Below are positions 46,721 through 59,173 of a DNA stretch of 64,000 bases, in pieces. Made by a program: the position numbers and the translations under genes. Where the stretch lies: NCBI GenBank assembly GCA_945910005.1, contig OX246746.1:15896022-15960021 (forward strand), in the 5' to 3' direction. This stretch comes from Isoperla grammatica. Lineage: Eukaryota; Arthropoda; Insecta; Plecoptera; Perlodidae. Under the pieces are notes generated by a model. That model saw only the letters and a list, made by a program, of their open reading frames with translations, was not told where the DNA came from and did not search any database. Positions within the stretch are counted from its first letter, which is position 1, and each line of letters begins with the position of its first letter.

Positions 46721-47838
46721 AACACCAAATTTTTTTGTAAACCATTCAATTTCTATCAAATATTAAGAAAGCATACTTTTTGAACGAAATAAGATAAAAG
46801 AAGTGATATTGTGGTAAATCAATAATAAGAAAAGCTCGTGCGGTTAGGTTGGAAAACAAAACATTGTTATGATTCGTCGAGTTTTTTTTTTTTTTATATA
46901 TAATGGCCAAAACAAATACCTTTGGAATGAAATCAGGTAAAAGAATCAAAATTGTGGTATAATTGTTCGATTTTGATGAATATTAGAAAATCTTGCGTTA
47001 GAATAGAAAACAAACAAATGTGTTTTTAAATCGTCCAGTTTCCGATTAAATTGCAAAAAATGAGTTTTGTTTGAAAACGAAAAGTGCATGTCACTTATTT
47101 GTTCCTTTATGTCTAGACATGCCTAGCATGGTGCTGGTTCGACAGAAAAGATGCCCTCTTTTCTGAGAATTGGAAATGTCCCGAGGATGACTGCTACCGT
47201 TTTACAGTTAGGGCACAACGGAACTATGAAGGTTTATCCACCACTCCTCTTAAAAAGTATAACTTACTTATGAAAACTTAATTTTAGAAAGTCTACATTT
47301 AAAGACAAACTAAGAAGAAAGCTTTAAGTGAAAATGAATAGAAAACTAGTCATTTTGATTTTCCTGGGCCCCGGGTGGGCGGGGGGGTGGGGGGGGGGGG
47401 TTTGCTTAGAGGACATGAATGCTCACTTGGTAAATTTTGGGGGGACGGTGGAGTCTCTGCCACCGGGCAAGGAGGGCCCGGGCGCCTGGCTGCAGGAAAA
47501 ATATCACTCAGAATGAATTTTTTTGTAGTGGCGCCATAACAACTGCCACATTGATTCGTATTTCCAAAGAGCTAATTCTAGCCAAAGAGCTTATTCACTG
47601 CCTGAAATCATCATGACGTCACGTTTCTGGCTCGTTGCCATTGCACTACACGACAGGGAGTTTTGAGTTGGAGGCTTTGCAGCAGTTTAGTTTGGCGTTT
47701 GATTCTTAAAGTAGGGTACATGTACGCAGAAGGAGAGGAAAAATCTTATATTTAGTCTGTGTTTGTACATATTCAATATTTAGACGATTTACTATGCACC
47801 TCTAATACACCGGATCCGTGGAACATCGTAGTTCGAAG
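46721..47838 (+). promoter_or_regulatory. Upstream region of the PHD-finger gene
   Basis: This precedes the start codon at 47839. It is AT-rich to ~47300, has a G-rich stretch (47370-47480) including a run of about twelve G, then likely 5' UTR just before the ATG. No TATA box is assigned. Confidence 0.3.
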
Positions 47839-50800
47839 ATGTCTGAAACTGTGTTCAAAGGTATCAACATTTGAATAATGTCTAGGCCTAGCCTAGGATT
47901 CTAGCCTAGCTTAGGCCTACTATTATTATGACACTGATTATCATTTGTAGTCTAGGACTAGGCCTAGTTTCTAGGCGTAGACTTGAACAGGGCTATTATT
48001 TGAACTGGGATGATATTTCAGTCCATCTACCCTTGAGATAAATTAGGCCCTAGACCTAGGCCCTAGACCCTAGGTTCAAATACTTGCCTTGGCCTAGGGC
48101 CTAGGCCTAGGGTAGGCCTAGGCCTATATTCGATTGGCGTTACATTGGGCGGCACCCCATAAGCTAGGCCTAGGCCTAGGCCCCACTGTAACTCATAGGT
48201 ATTGGCTTGAGCTCAACTGGTCAATAACAAAATGCCAGGCCCACCTAGGTAGCCCTACCTCACTAGACGAGGGCCTAGGCCTATGCCTAGACCTAAATCT
48301 AGACAGGCCTGGTCTAGCTACTGGATAGCCATTATGCCTGTAGGCCTACTGCCTCGTCTTCAAGGCTAAATTAGCTTTAAGTTAGCCTTAAGCCTTTTCT
48401 AGGCCTAGGCCCCCTAGGCCTAGTTTAGACCTATAAAAGGATCTACTTGCAAGGCCTAGAATGAGACCAGTCCTTACGACTAGGGCCTAGATCGTGCTCT
48501 AGAGGTATAGGCCTAGCTTTATAGCCTAGGCACATTTGGCTTATGGCTAGTTAAGTAGTAGGGGCTAGGCTAACTTAAGTTTCCACATATTGCCTAGAAG
48601 CAGGATGTAGACTTGGACCTAGACCTAGGTAGGCTACCTAGCCCTACATCCTGTCACAAATCAAAAATTGGTATTTTTGGGGCTAACAAAACTGCCCTAA
48701 CACACTGGGGGAGACAAACAATTGATTTAGTTGAGTACTATTATACTACTATGGTAAATTGCATCTAGGCCTACCCACTGCGAGTAGGCCTAGCGTAGGC
48801 CTATAATTTTCCTGGTACGTACCGGCAAGGATACTGCCAGGCCTACCAACATGCAGCAGGAATATTTTTCAGTCCTAGATTTAAATAGGCTAGGTAGCTT
48901 TAATTAGAATTGATTAGTTCTATAAATATTAGGCCTACATTCTGTTATAAGACCGGGCTCGACCAGGCTTTTCAAGTTGGGTCGCATTGTGGTCGATGCT
49001 TGGGCTTGTAGGTCTTTTTTGGTACTGGAACGATAAGGCCGTCGTAGTAGAAGATCGTGTTTTTAAAATAGTTGGGTCTTGGGTAAGGAATTAATGATAT
49101 TTTGCTACATTATATAGGCCAACCTTTCTGTGCCTCTGTGAGCTGTCAGTGTAGGCCTAGGCCTTTATAAGCTCTCAATCTTTCGTTTAGAATTAGCCTA
49201 CTTAACCACACTTTAGTATAATAAAGAACATGAACTACAGTAATGTTCGGTTTGAAATCCCCGTGCATTCTGCCAGACCATTCCACTCCACGATCGCCCT
49301 GCCCAGGGTGAAGCAGGCCTACTTTCCCACCTCTATCCTCCATTTATGTTTCTCATATTTCCATGAGTGGTCCCTCTCCCACTGTCCTGCGCGGACTGCG
49401 CCCCAAGTCCACTGCCCTGCTTAGCTCTCTTGGCACATCTTCTAACAAGTATGGTTGCCTTACTTACTAACGATACCACTGGCATCGATTAATAATAGCT
49501 GTATTTTTTATTTTTTCAGCACCGAAGGCAAAGAAAAGTTCAGATGAGGATGAGGTAAGCTATTTGACTGTTTGTTATTTTATTTGCAACATTAAACTAC
49601 AATAATGTGAAAAAACTGGGGTCTACTAACAACTCATATAGGCCTACACTTACACACACACATATGTAGGCCTAGGCCTATGTAGATTTGTTGGACTTGC
49701 TTAGTCCAACAAATCTACTGTAGTTAGTACAGGCCTATGTAGGCCTGCTATTGTCATTTAGAAGTAAGAACCCAGGAATTCTCATTCTTATCAGAACTAA
49801 ATACCTTTTCCTTTTGAGATTGTCATTCTGAAACATGGAAGGTCTTTGGAAGTAGCCTGCATTTCAAAATAAAACTTAAGTGCAAACCAAGACTCTGATT
49901 TTTTAATATGTCTTGAACAATGTTTCTTGTCACTAGGGATGTCAATACCCGGAAATATTTGTACCCGGGTACCCTCGCGCCGTACCCGGACTACCCGGGT
50001 AGTAAATAATACTAAATACGCGTTTTATCGTCATGGGTGTCAAATGATTCGCAAAGTTGTGGAAAAAGACATTATATTGTTAAACGGTATCAGGTTGCAT
50101 TGTCTTCGATGCAAAACGATCGCGGATGTACACAACAAAGCTTCAAAGCTTGCGCCTCCGCTACGGTAGGCGGTGGTCTGCCGCGTCAGGCGATGACGTC
50201 ATAGTCCGAGCTCGAACACGAGAACATGATCGCGGTAAAGCTACGACGGGCGGCGGGTGCACTCCCTCGGACTCGCAACCATTCCGCAGCATTCTTCCAT
50301 AGGCCTACAAAAGATGATACTAATTGGGCTTTACGTCTCATTCGTCAGCGGCGCTGTTGAGGGGGGGGGGGGGTCAAGTTAAATGCCGGCAAATTGAAGA
50401 GAGCGGCTCGTACGCTCGCACAAAGACGTCAGTAGGGAAATATCGCAATGTTGAATTAATTTCGTTTTGAACAGAAGAAGGGAACGGGTAGTACCGGGTA
50501 ACGGGTGTTGGAACCGTACCCGTGTGTACCGGGCGGGTAACGGGTACCCGTTGACATCCCTACTTGTCACGTTCAGTTAAATAATTTCCCCAACCGTATT
50601 CAACTGTATCTTAATATTTAGTTGTGTAATCTGATTCCTAAACCCCAAAGACTCTCACTATCTTGTAGGCCTATTATGCTGATGGCACAGTGGACTTTCT
50701 ACGCTTTTTTTGTGGGCAAAATAGAAATGTAACATGCCATACCCAGTGTTATTCCCAGGCCTGGGCTGCCCGACAAAGATAACCCCACTAAAAAAAAATG

Positions 50801-53800
50801 TTCAATAAAAACATAAAAATAAGGTAGGCCTACCTAAATAAAATAATTAAATAATCTCACTTTCATTGTTGTTCATTGTTGTCTGGGAAACTATTTAATT
50901 TAAATTATTACCAAGCATTGAGACAGGGCCTCAGTCTCAATTCATGATTAGGCATGTAATTTGTGTGTTGTGTTAAGATATTTTTGGAGCTCTTGATTTT
51001 ATTCAATGTTAAAATGATTAGGCCTACAAAAATAAATAATGTTAGGCCTATCAAGCTAAACAGTGTTTCAAGTTGTCATTGTAAACTTATGAATCCTGAA
51101 ATAACAGAACCATGCACAAAAAATATTATCTGCACCAATGTTATTATCACAACAACTTTTAAATTTGTCGGTCTAATCTTTGTAGCAATAGGCCTAGGCC
51201 TACATACAATAATGAAAAATAATGTTTGATTACAATAAAATTAAGAAATGCTCTACTACAAAAGCAACAAGATACAGTTACTTTAAAATGGCTTTAAAAA
51301 CCTCGAAAACTTGCCAAAATGAATCTCTGATTCCAAGATTTTCCCGGGGGCAAGCCACAGAACCCCCATTTTTTGGTGACTACCTTGAAAATACACTACC
51401 CAGAGTGATTTTTGAAACGACCACTGAACTTTTTTTCCTGGGTAGATCCCTGCATACAGCATAGGCCTAGGCCTACAGTGGTAGACCACATTGATTTTTT
51501 TATTTTTTCCAATGCCAATAGGCCTATGCATGCTAAAAGTATCACGGCACAGTAACCTACATGTTTCTTTGTAGTTGTCGAAAATGAACGTGGTAGAATT
51601 TGGAGACAGTATCACTTGGTTGTATCATCAGCATTGCAGGCTAGTGAGGAGCAGCTGTAGTAGAGCCTCTCGTTTAAGTTGTCATTGTATTTTACCATTT
51701 ACTCTTTTACCTTTTGTCTGAGCTCCTGGAATTACCCGTAATTTGTTCTTATTGCAGATGCCTCTGAAGCGACCGCGCACGTCGGAAGATTTCTATGCAT
51801 TTTGCACTTATGTGCTTGAGTATGCTAACTATGAGCTGCTGATTAAGCAGGAGGTAAGAATAGATTATACAAAGTATATAGCATAATCGGATCTAAATGA
51901 GAATAAGTTATAATTTAATATAATTGAGTATTGACCATGTCGTACCGGTATCAATTGACCTGCGTTTTGCACTGTCAAACTGCTTGCTACAATTGCTGTT
52001 CAGCACAATCCTTCTCTTTGGTTTCTAAAAAACATCACATCAGACAAAAAATATTAAACATTTCTGCTGTGTTGTCTGCAAAGAAGGTACGTAATTGAAG
52101 TCGACTGGGTCTTTTCACCGGAATTCAACCAATTTTTAACTAGGTCTAGGTATTTGTTTTGCTTCCCCTCTCAGACATTTTTATAATTTTTAACACTGGA
52201 CATGCATATAGAGATAAAAATAGCTATTCCATGCTACCTACTTTGGAGTTCAATTTAGTCCTAGCATTGGGTAAACACATTGATTTGGAGAGAGTTGTAT
52301 GTTTATGTCCCACATTTCGATCAAATAGTTAACATTGATTGCATTACAAAATTATATTAAAACCTAAAATGCTAGGTCCTAAGGAGGGTATATATCCCAT
52401 GCATGTCTTCTTTAGACTCTTTAGCCCTTTTAGGCCGAAGAAAGGTGTTTTTCTAACGTCATCTGCCTAGTCCTTGAAGGACCAGGTTCTGATCATAGAT
52501 AGCTCATCTATTCTTGACAATTTACATTATCTTGCTAAGTGGCATATATTCTATTAGCATAGCATAGCTAGTAGAAGTTGAAACACACTCTAGATAATCT
52601 AGATTATTCGGTGATTGATTCAGTGATACTTCAGTAGTAGGCTAGTACAAAGCAATACAAATGCTGATGGCCTGCCCAGTTTTTTTTTCATAAATTTGGT
52701 ACATTCGAACAAAAGTTAATAATTGATTATTTTTTTGGTGTGTTGAAATAAAAGTAGGCATGCATTTGTAAATTTTTACATGATGTTTAAAGTTCTTCTT
52801 TCTTCTACAGGAACTCCGCGAGAAAACAACTAGCCCAATGGGTAGTACCGGAAGTGTGACGGACAGTGTTCAGTCAGAGTCAAATGGATCTAGCGCACAA
52901 GATGACGGAAACAAGGGCTCCGAGTTTGAGTCGGGTATGTTTACTTTGTTTGCATGTATTGCTATTTTGCCATGCATTTTTTGTACTTATCTAGCGAGGC
53001 ACTGTGCTCGGACATTGTTCCAAAGGGATGTATTGTGTGATTATTCTTGTTAATATAGGCAGACGCCTAGGTTACGAACAGAATTTATTTTGCACATTTT
53101 CTAAGGCTTTTAGGTGGTGTAAAATATTATATAATAATAATAATTTTTGTAGGAATACCCGTTCTAGGGTGCACACCAGCTTTACCTGATGTGCCCCTCT
53201 CCAGGTGGCTAACTAGGTTATTAGGGTGTTTGGATAGTTGGGAAGGATTGTCCGAGGGCTGATAGTATGACTCAATCCCAGCATTTGCTTTTACGACTGA
53301 GGAAAACCTCGGAAAAAACCTTCAGTCAGGACTGCCGGTGGCCGGAATCGAACCGGCGACCTCCCGAATTAGAGTCTCGCGTCTTACCGCTGAGCCACCT
53401 CTATCGGTAATATGTAGTATATGTAAATTTAGGCTGTAATTGGGAAATTAATGAATTAGCCTCATGTGATGAACAATGGATCATATCTACAAACTACCTT
53501 GTATCTATAAAAGACCATCGATCTGCTGCTTTGCGATACACCCAGCATCTTCTCGACCGCTACCGTAGCGCGATTCTCTATGCATGACTAAAACTAAGGT
53601 GTACACAGTAGGGATGGGCAAATACGTTTAATAGCCTAAACGTGTAACCGTTTTTAAAACACGCGTTTAAACGTTTTATTCGCTCTGTCCCCTGCCACGA
53701 GATGAATAAAATTACCTTTGCAGTAAATTACCCAAAAGTTCCGAAACATTGAGTAAAATTACTATGTGTAGCTAGAAAAAACTATAATAGTAGACTAGTA

Positions 53801-56800
53801 CTTCAGTACGCTTTGTTGTAAAATATTTGTTTCTTATCTTGTATACAAACACTTCTGTACACACGTTTAAACGAGACGTAAAAAGTACAAACGTTTATAG
53901 CCACTCCCACGTTTAAACGTTTACACGTTTAAACGTCCCATCCCTAGTACACAGTTAGAATATTTTTCATTGACAATCCACAGATCCAGCTAAGTACAAG
54001 TAGGCCTAGACAGACCTAGGTTTTCCACAACTTGGGACATCTTAATGGGGCAATTATATTTTTAGTAGACCATGTTAATGATAGTTTCTACGTTACAGCC
54101 TCAAGTTTATGTGACTATGTATCATGATCAACATTATAGGAGGTTGGCATCTCTGAGAAAATAACTGGGAGACTATAGGACATGTGACGTTTTAATTAGA
54201 AAGTATGCGCTGAAAAGGCTTGATTGTGTTTCCTTAATCCTTAGTAATTGAGACTTGTGAAATCATATATGCTACTTACAAGTCTGGTGTCATATTAATT
54301 GATGGGGGACATAGGCTAAGCATTATGCATATTGTACTAATAACATTTTAGTAGACCTAGAGATTGAAAACGTGTACTAGATTGTTTGGTACCATATCGC
54401 AGTTACTATTGTATGATCTTGTTTGCTGGTAAATGGTAATAATGTACACTTAACTAGAGAGGCCTATATCATTCAATGAGCTAGCATGGATTTAGCACAT
54501 TTCTCATGTCATGTCATAGATTCTCAGATCCAATAACAGATACAGTAGTAGTTTAACACCCTTCGTACACTGATCAGTCATGAATACATTTTCATCACTG
54601 TCCAACTTTCAGCCAAGTCTGCTTCTGCTCAAGAGTGGAACTGGAATGGAATTCACTTCTCTGGTAAGATTTTGAAAGAAAGCTTCACTAATATTAGGCC
54701 TATGTACAAGTCCACTGTCATGATATATATATAATATTCTTTTGAATTAACTGTGTAGCATACTTTTGGTTGTTTTGTTGCACTGTACATTACTTATTCA
54801 CTAGTTATGCATGACTCCTGCCTGCTTGAACTTACATTACCTAACTTCTTCAGGTACTGTCATGAATCATGATGTGGGAGAAGGGGCACCCAATTTCCGA
54901 CTATTTTCTCTTATCAGTTAAGGTGCCTTAATTATGCAAGTACTAAGTAAAACAATTGGTACGGGAGAATCCATTATTAGTTCGTCATAAACTCTCATCT
55001 ATGGACATGGCATGACAAAGAATACACTTAAAGAGTTATCCCATCATTGAATAATGCAAATTATCCATTTCATGAAGTTTAATTTACAACTCAAAAAGCT
55101 GCATACAAGAGCATGCTGTGTTCTAGTAAGGTAACATATCTTCTCTCTCCCTCTCTCTCTCTCCCATACACCTGGCACATGCTATAAACATTGTGACAGA
55201 CTGGCCTGCATGCCGATCGTAAATATTTGTTTCAACAGCGCCAGGATTTTACCAGTCACGGTTGTAGCCAACACTAGTTTGAAATCTTCATCTTATTTGT
55301 CTGTTCTGTTTTGATTGTACTACACCGTACTAACATTTGAACTGCCAAAAAACTTAATATGAGAGATTGATAGAGAGAGAGAGGGGTTACTCCCCCCCTC
55401 CCCCCCCCCCCCTGCAGTGTGTATGTAAACCATTCCATCCATAAGTCTATAATGAAGCAAGCAACTAATATTGAATTTAGGTAATTAAATAACCAAAAAG
55501 GTATAGGCCTAGCTGAAATGAATATTGGTTTGACATATTGGAGCAATGTAAATTGAATTGTTCTTTTTTTTTGAGTAACATATGCCCTTTTTACTTTAAG
55601 TTGTAAGTGCAAATCTTTTGATTGAACAGTGACTGAAGGGTGGAGCTAGTTGATTCAAACGTGTGTAGGATGTAAAATAAACCCCATCCTGTTACCAAAG
55701 CTTGTTTTGTAAAACTGTTGTATCCTGAAGAAAACCAACTGGCATACGATAACCTTATTATTGCTATGCTCATGCATGTAATTATGCTGCATGACCGTGC
55801 ACGTAATTATGGTGCATTCCAGAGAAGTTCAGTGTGAATCATGTTAAGGTTGGAGAGACCACTAGTAGCAATAGGTAAGGTGACACGTACCGGTACATAG
55901 TGCCACTCTTGCGTACCGGTAGGCTATGTCTTAAATGTTACGGTTACACCCATGCACATTGTATAACTCCGACTTCCTCCCGTATAGCAAATAGAATAGG
56001 TTATTGTTTTATTTGGTATATAGTGTGAGGAAAGGATCCAACAGCTTACCTTCGTGTAAGATGAAGGATTTGCGAGTTTGAAGTACACATAAAAAACATA
56101 ATACAAATATAATCAATATCACTTGTTATATTTGTATTATGTTTTTTATGTGTACTTCAAACTCGCAAATCCGTAAGGTAAGCTGTTGGATCCTTTCCTT
56201 ACATTATATACCAGTCCAGCCGATTGGCACCTACTTTCATAACTTATTGTCGTATTTAATAAAAACAACTACTGTAATTATCTCTGGCTTTACATATTCT
56301 TGGCTGCTTCCTAATGTACCCATGTCTAATTGATATTTGATGAGTAATTGGTTGAATACAAGTAGTCTACCTACCACTCTTATTAGCAATATTATAATTT
56401 GAGTGGAAGAGTTGAATGCCAGTTGAGTTTTAGTGTCCTCCATATGATGCTGGGTGAGGGGAGGTGCATCATGACTTAAGTTAACTTAAGATTATTTTGT
56501 TATCTTTCATGGAAAGTGTATGGTTTTCCACGTGTTTAACCAGTTCCGTGGTCATGACGAGATATTCCGTCACGCCGGTTATATCCCAGTAGCGCCTTGG
56601 ACGTAATATCTCGTCATAAGTAATTTGAAATCGCTCCCTCAGTGGCCGTGACGAGTCTCGCTTTAAAATTTTCCCGCACTCTGCAAAGAAGTTAGTTCAA
56701 CCTTTTTCCGCTAGATATAACTACATGTATTGAAATGCTGTCGGCAACACGTGCTTGTAGAGAAGGAGGTCTTACGACCGACCGCGCGCAAGTAGCGTGG

Positions 56801-59173
56801 GGAAATAAGTCGCCACTACGCGCACGGCAAGCGCGAGGGAAAGTCGCCACTGAACTGGTTAATAATAACAGATAAGTTACCAACTTTGAGTTAGGCCACC
56901 ATAGTTAAAAAACAAAACTGTTAATGATAGGTAGTATTGGTATACCGTATGCGACTACATTTACTTTTAAGTAAATAATCTATAATAAGCCAATGTGGGA
57001 GGAATTTTGCCATTTTAGGCTTATATATATTTTGTATTTAATTATTTATATATATTTATAATACACGTACCTATACCAGTAATATTTATTATACAGTAGG
57101 AGTCCCAGTAGGGGAAAGCTTCCATTCTTTGCTGTTGCAAGATACTAGATCAATTCAATTCAAGTCATTTTATTTAGCTTTTTCAGCTATTATCACATGT
57201 TACAAACACATATAAACAAATAAAGACTCAATATCATAATAATAATCTAATATATAATCTAATAGAATATAATAGTAATATAATATAATAGTACATACTA
57301 ATAAGTTCAATACCCGTAATAGCTGATACATTTAAGAGCACATCCTGTTTTTCAGAGATGGCATAGGCCTACACCTACATCACTACTGTAAGACAACATG
57401 CTCTCTCACAAAAACCACACATTCGTGTCTAAAGCTACGCCCTTTTAATTGTTTAATTCTATCATCTAGCTGATTATACAATCTCATACCACTGTAAAAT
57501 ATGGATCTTTGGGACATTGATTTATTCATACCTGTTACATATACATTATTTGCTCTCCTAGTGTTATACTTATGTACTTCTGTCCCAAAACAAATGTTCT
57601 TTTTTAAGTACCCTGGTAGTTCACCTCTTATTATTTTATGTATAAATGTCAGTGTATTTAGAGATACTATTTGGTCAATTGACAGCCAGTTCAAGGTATC
57701 AAGCATGTCTTGTATCCTTGTAAACTGGTTACCTCTCAGTATAGCTCTCATAGCCCTGTTTTGTAGTTTTTGTAGCCTTGACTTACTAATTTTATCTATT
57801 CCCCACAATAGTGTTCCACAGTAGTTGAGATGTGGTTTTATCAACGCATTGTATATGGTTACCACTGTTGTAGCAGGTAAAAATCTCCTCAATCTGAATA
57901 ATAGATTAGTTTTCCCACTTATTTGCTTACTTAGATATTCAACATTGCTGACAAATTTGAGATGTTTGTCTATAATGACACCCAAGTACTTAAATTCTTC
58001 TACAAAATGTAGTATTACGTCTTGCATCACTATTGACCAGTCTCGTCTCTCTTCAATTTTCTTTGCTATCACTCCAGAGGATGTGATTAACATGCACTTT
58101 GTTTTCTCCGCATTTACTTGGAGCTTATTCCTTTTTAACCAGTCTAGGATGATTTTTAGTTCCTTATTTAGGATCTCACACATTATTTTGATATCATATC
58201 CTGATAACGATAACAGAGTATCATCCGCAAACAAGTTTAATAAGACTCTCGAGACACATGTATTAATATCATCAATATACATTATAAATAATAATGGTCC
58301 AAGGACCGAGCCTTGAGGTACTCCATACATACTCTTTATATTGTTTGAACACTTCCCATCATACTTCGTTTCCTGGGATCTATATAGATACTTTGACTAG
58401 AGTGTTGTTTTGTTGAGTGAAGCTTAGTTTATGATTGTTATCAACTTGAAGTCTTCTACCATAAAAATTATGAATTACGTAGATACACGTTTCGTATTTT
58501 GGTTCTCGATTCTACGTCAACAGAAACATCGGTAGCTTGAACACACTTGGTTTTCATGGTGTTGCAGGGTGAATAAAGCAGGGTGTGGGTGGTCCTGTGT
58601 AAACAACAGCTGGATGTTGTTCTTTTTATCACAATGTTTCCATCATAAACCACAGAATCCTTTTACACTTCTTAAATTATTGTTGTGTCTATCCACAGCA
58701 GTGGCTCATATGGTTTGGCTGCAAACCCTAAGCATGTGCTACCTAGGAACGTGGGTTTGAGAAAGTTTTCAGGAACTAATATGCACGCACACTAATACAC
58801 ATATACTCGATTTTCTTTTTCTCTGATTTTCCCAATTGTCTTTCACCTATGTGTACTAAAAGAATACTTTGTACATATCCACATATTGTGGTTAGCCTAT
58901 ACACCTACAGTGTTGTAACTAACAACGTCTTTCATTTCAGATGAGGATTCCTACGACTTAGTAACGTGCTACTGTTCGAAACCCTTCGCCGGTCGGCCGA
59001 TGATCGAATGCAGCAAGTGCTTGACATGGATACATCTGTCATGTGCAAAGATAAAGAAATCTAACATTCCAGAAGTATTCTTCTGTGTCAAGTGTAAAGG
59101 CCAAGTTCGGAGTGACATCTCCACAAAGTTCCCGTCTTCGTCGTTACGAAATAAAAACCGAATGTCTGTCTGA
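47839..59173 (+). CDS. PHF13/PHF23-like PHD finger protein
   Basis: Six coding exons run 47839-47860, 49520-49554, 51758-51853, 52811-52934, 54613-54663 and 58941-59173. All borders are GT/AG, the phases close, and the total is 561 nt (186 aa). Exon 3 encodes [20 protein letters not shown], matching the conserved N-terminal box of vertebrate PHF13 (SPOC1) and PHF23. The last exon encodes a C4HC3 PHD finger: C119, C121, C133, C136, H141, C144, C158 and C161. It contains [19 protein letters not shown] and SNIPEVFFC, nearly identical to the PHF13/PHF23 finger, which binds H3K4me3; the cage Trp is W139. The family acts in the nucleus on chromatin and transcription. The protein is much shorter than human PHF13 (about 300 aa): the middle is a 58-residue Ser/Asp/Glu-rich linker (52-109). 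Either this is a minimal ancestral-type protein or further symmetric exons in the long introns were missed. Orthology to the pair PHF13/PHF23 is clear; to one member it is not, so no symbol is given. Confidence 0.88.
47878..48660. repeat. AGGCCTA-rich low-complexity region in intron 1 of the PHD gene
   Basis: Dense, irregular CCTAGGCCTAGG-type runs fill much of the intron. Similar but shorter clusters occur at 3285-3430, 20820-21020 and 43320-43560, and single units occur throughout the window. Confidence 0.7.
49682..49718. repeat. Perfect 16-bp stem hairpin
   Basis: GTAGATTTGTTGGACT, a 5-nt loop, then the exact complement, in intron 2 of the PHD gene. It could be a structural or small-MITE remnant. 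No precursor-like flanking pairing was traced. Confidence 0.6.
49934..50562. mobile_element. hAT-like MITE (CCCGGGTACCC family, copy B)
   Basis: A perfect 8-bp TSD, CTTGTCAC, lies at 49926-49933 and 50563-50570. Ends are TAGGGATGTCAATACCCGG and the complement of TAGGGATGTCAACGGGTACC. A 13-G run lies inside at 50361-50373. Same family as 18009-18718. It lies in intron 2 of the PHD gene. Confidence 0.88.
53160..53406 (-). mobile_element. tRNA-derived SINE, shared family (copy B)
   Basis: This is the best preserved head. On the minus strand it has GGTGGCTCAGCGGTAAGAC (box A), then a T-arm GCCGG-TTCGATT-CCGGC with a perfect 5-bp stem (box B), then the body CCTCAGTCGTAAAAGCAAAT, GCTGGGATTGAGTC and CAGCCCTCGGACAATCC. 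It lies in intron 4 of the PHD gene, in antisense orientation. Confidence 0.8.
53609..53946. mobile_element. hAT-like MITE (GTTTAAACG family, copy B)
   Basis: A perfect 8-bp TSD, GTACACAG, lies at 53601-53608 and 53947-53954. Ends are TAGGGATGGGCAAATACG and the complement of TAGGGATGGGACGTTTAA. 338 bp, no coding capacity; the uninterrupted sibling of 44552-45410. Confidence 0.9.
55392..55412. repeat. C-rich homopolymer tract
   Basis: A run of C broken only by a single T, in the last intron of the PHD gene, next to a GA-repeat (AGAGAGAGAG). Confidence 0.8.
56014..56213. repeat. 200-bp palindrome in the last PHD-gene intron
   Basis: Arms starting TGGTATATAGTG and ending with the complement CATTATATACCA share ~85 bp, including GAAAGGATCCAACAGCTTAC and GAGTTTGAAGTACACATAAA. 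The loop is about 15 nt; the left arm has a ~10-nt insertion. No TSD found. Confidence 0.85.
57147..58385 (-). mobile_element. 5'-truncated LINE (CR1/Jockey-like)
   Basis: It encodes the C-terminal half of a reverse transcriptase, with a 3' UTR ending in TTGAATTGAATTGATCTAG. A 7-bp repeat AGATACT lies at 57140-57146 and 58386-58392. The 5' truncation cuts through the RT domain, as is usual for target-primed insertion. It lies antisense in the last intron of the PHD gene. Confidence 0.8.
57383..58385 (-). pseudogene. Reverse transcriptase fragment of the LINE
   Basis: The open frame reads in from the truncation point ([20 protein letters not shown]) and contains [20 protein letters not shown] and the catalytic box as LFADDT (variant of YADD). 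It then has the thumb and connection region ([47 protein letters not shown]) and the C-terminal tail [16 protein letters not shown]. No internal stop to 57383. The N-terminal RT motifs and endonuclease are missing, so it is not functional alone. Group CR1/Jockey by motif style. Confidence 0.85.

Noticed and set aside
46031..46749. Proline- and serine-rich minus-strand frames
   Set aside because: They are the complement of the purine-rich tract; composition explains the lack of stops.
57501..58316. Two plus-strand frames over the LINE
   Set aside because: Antisense shadows of the reverse transcriptase frame.
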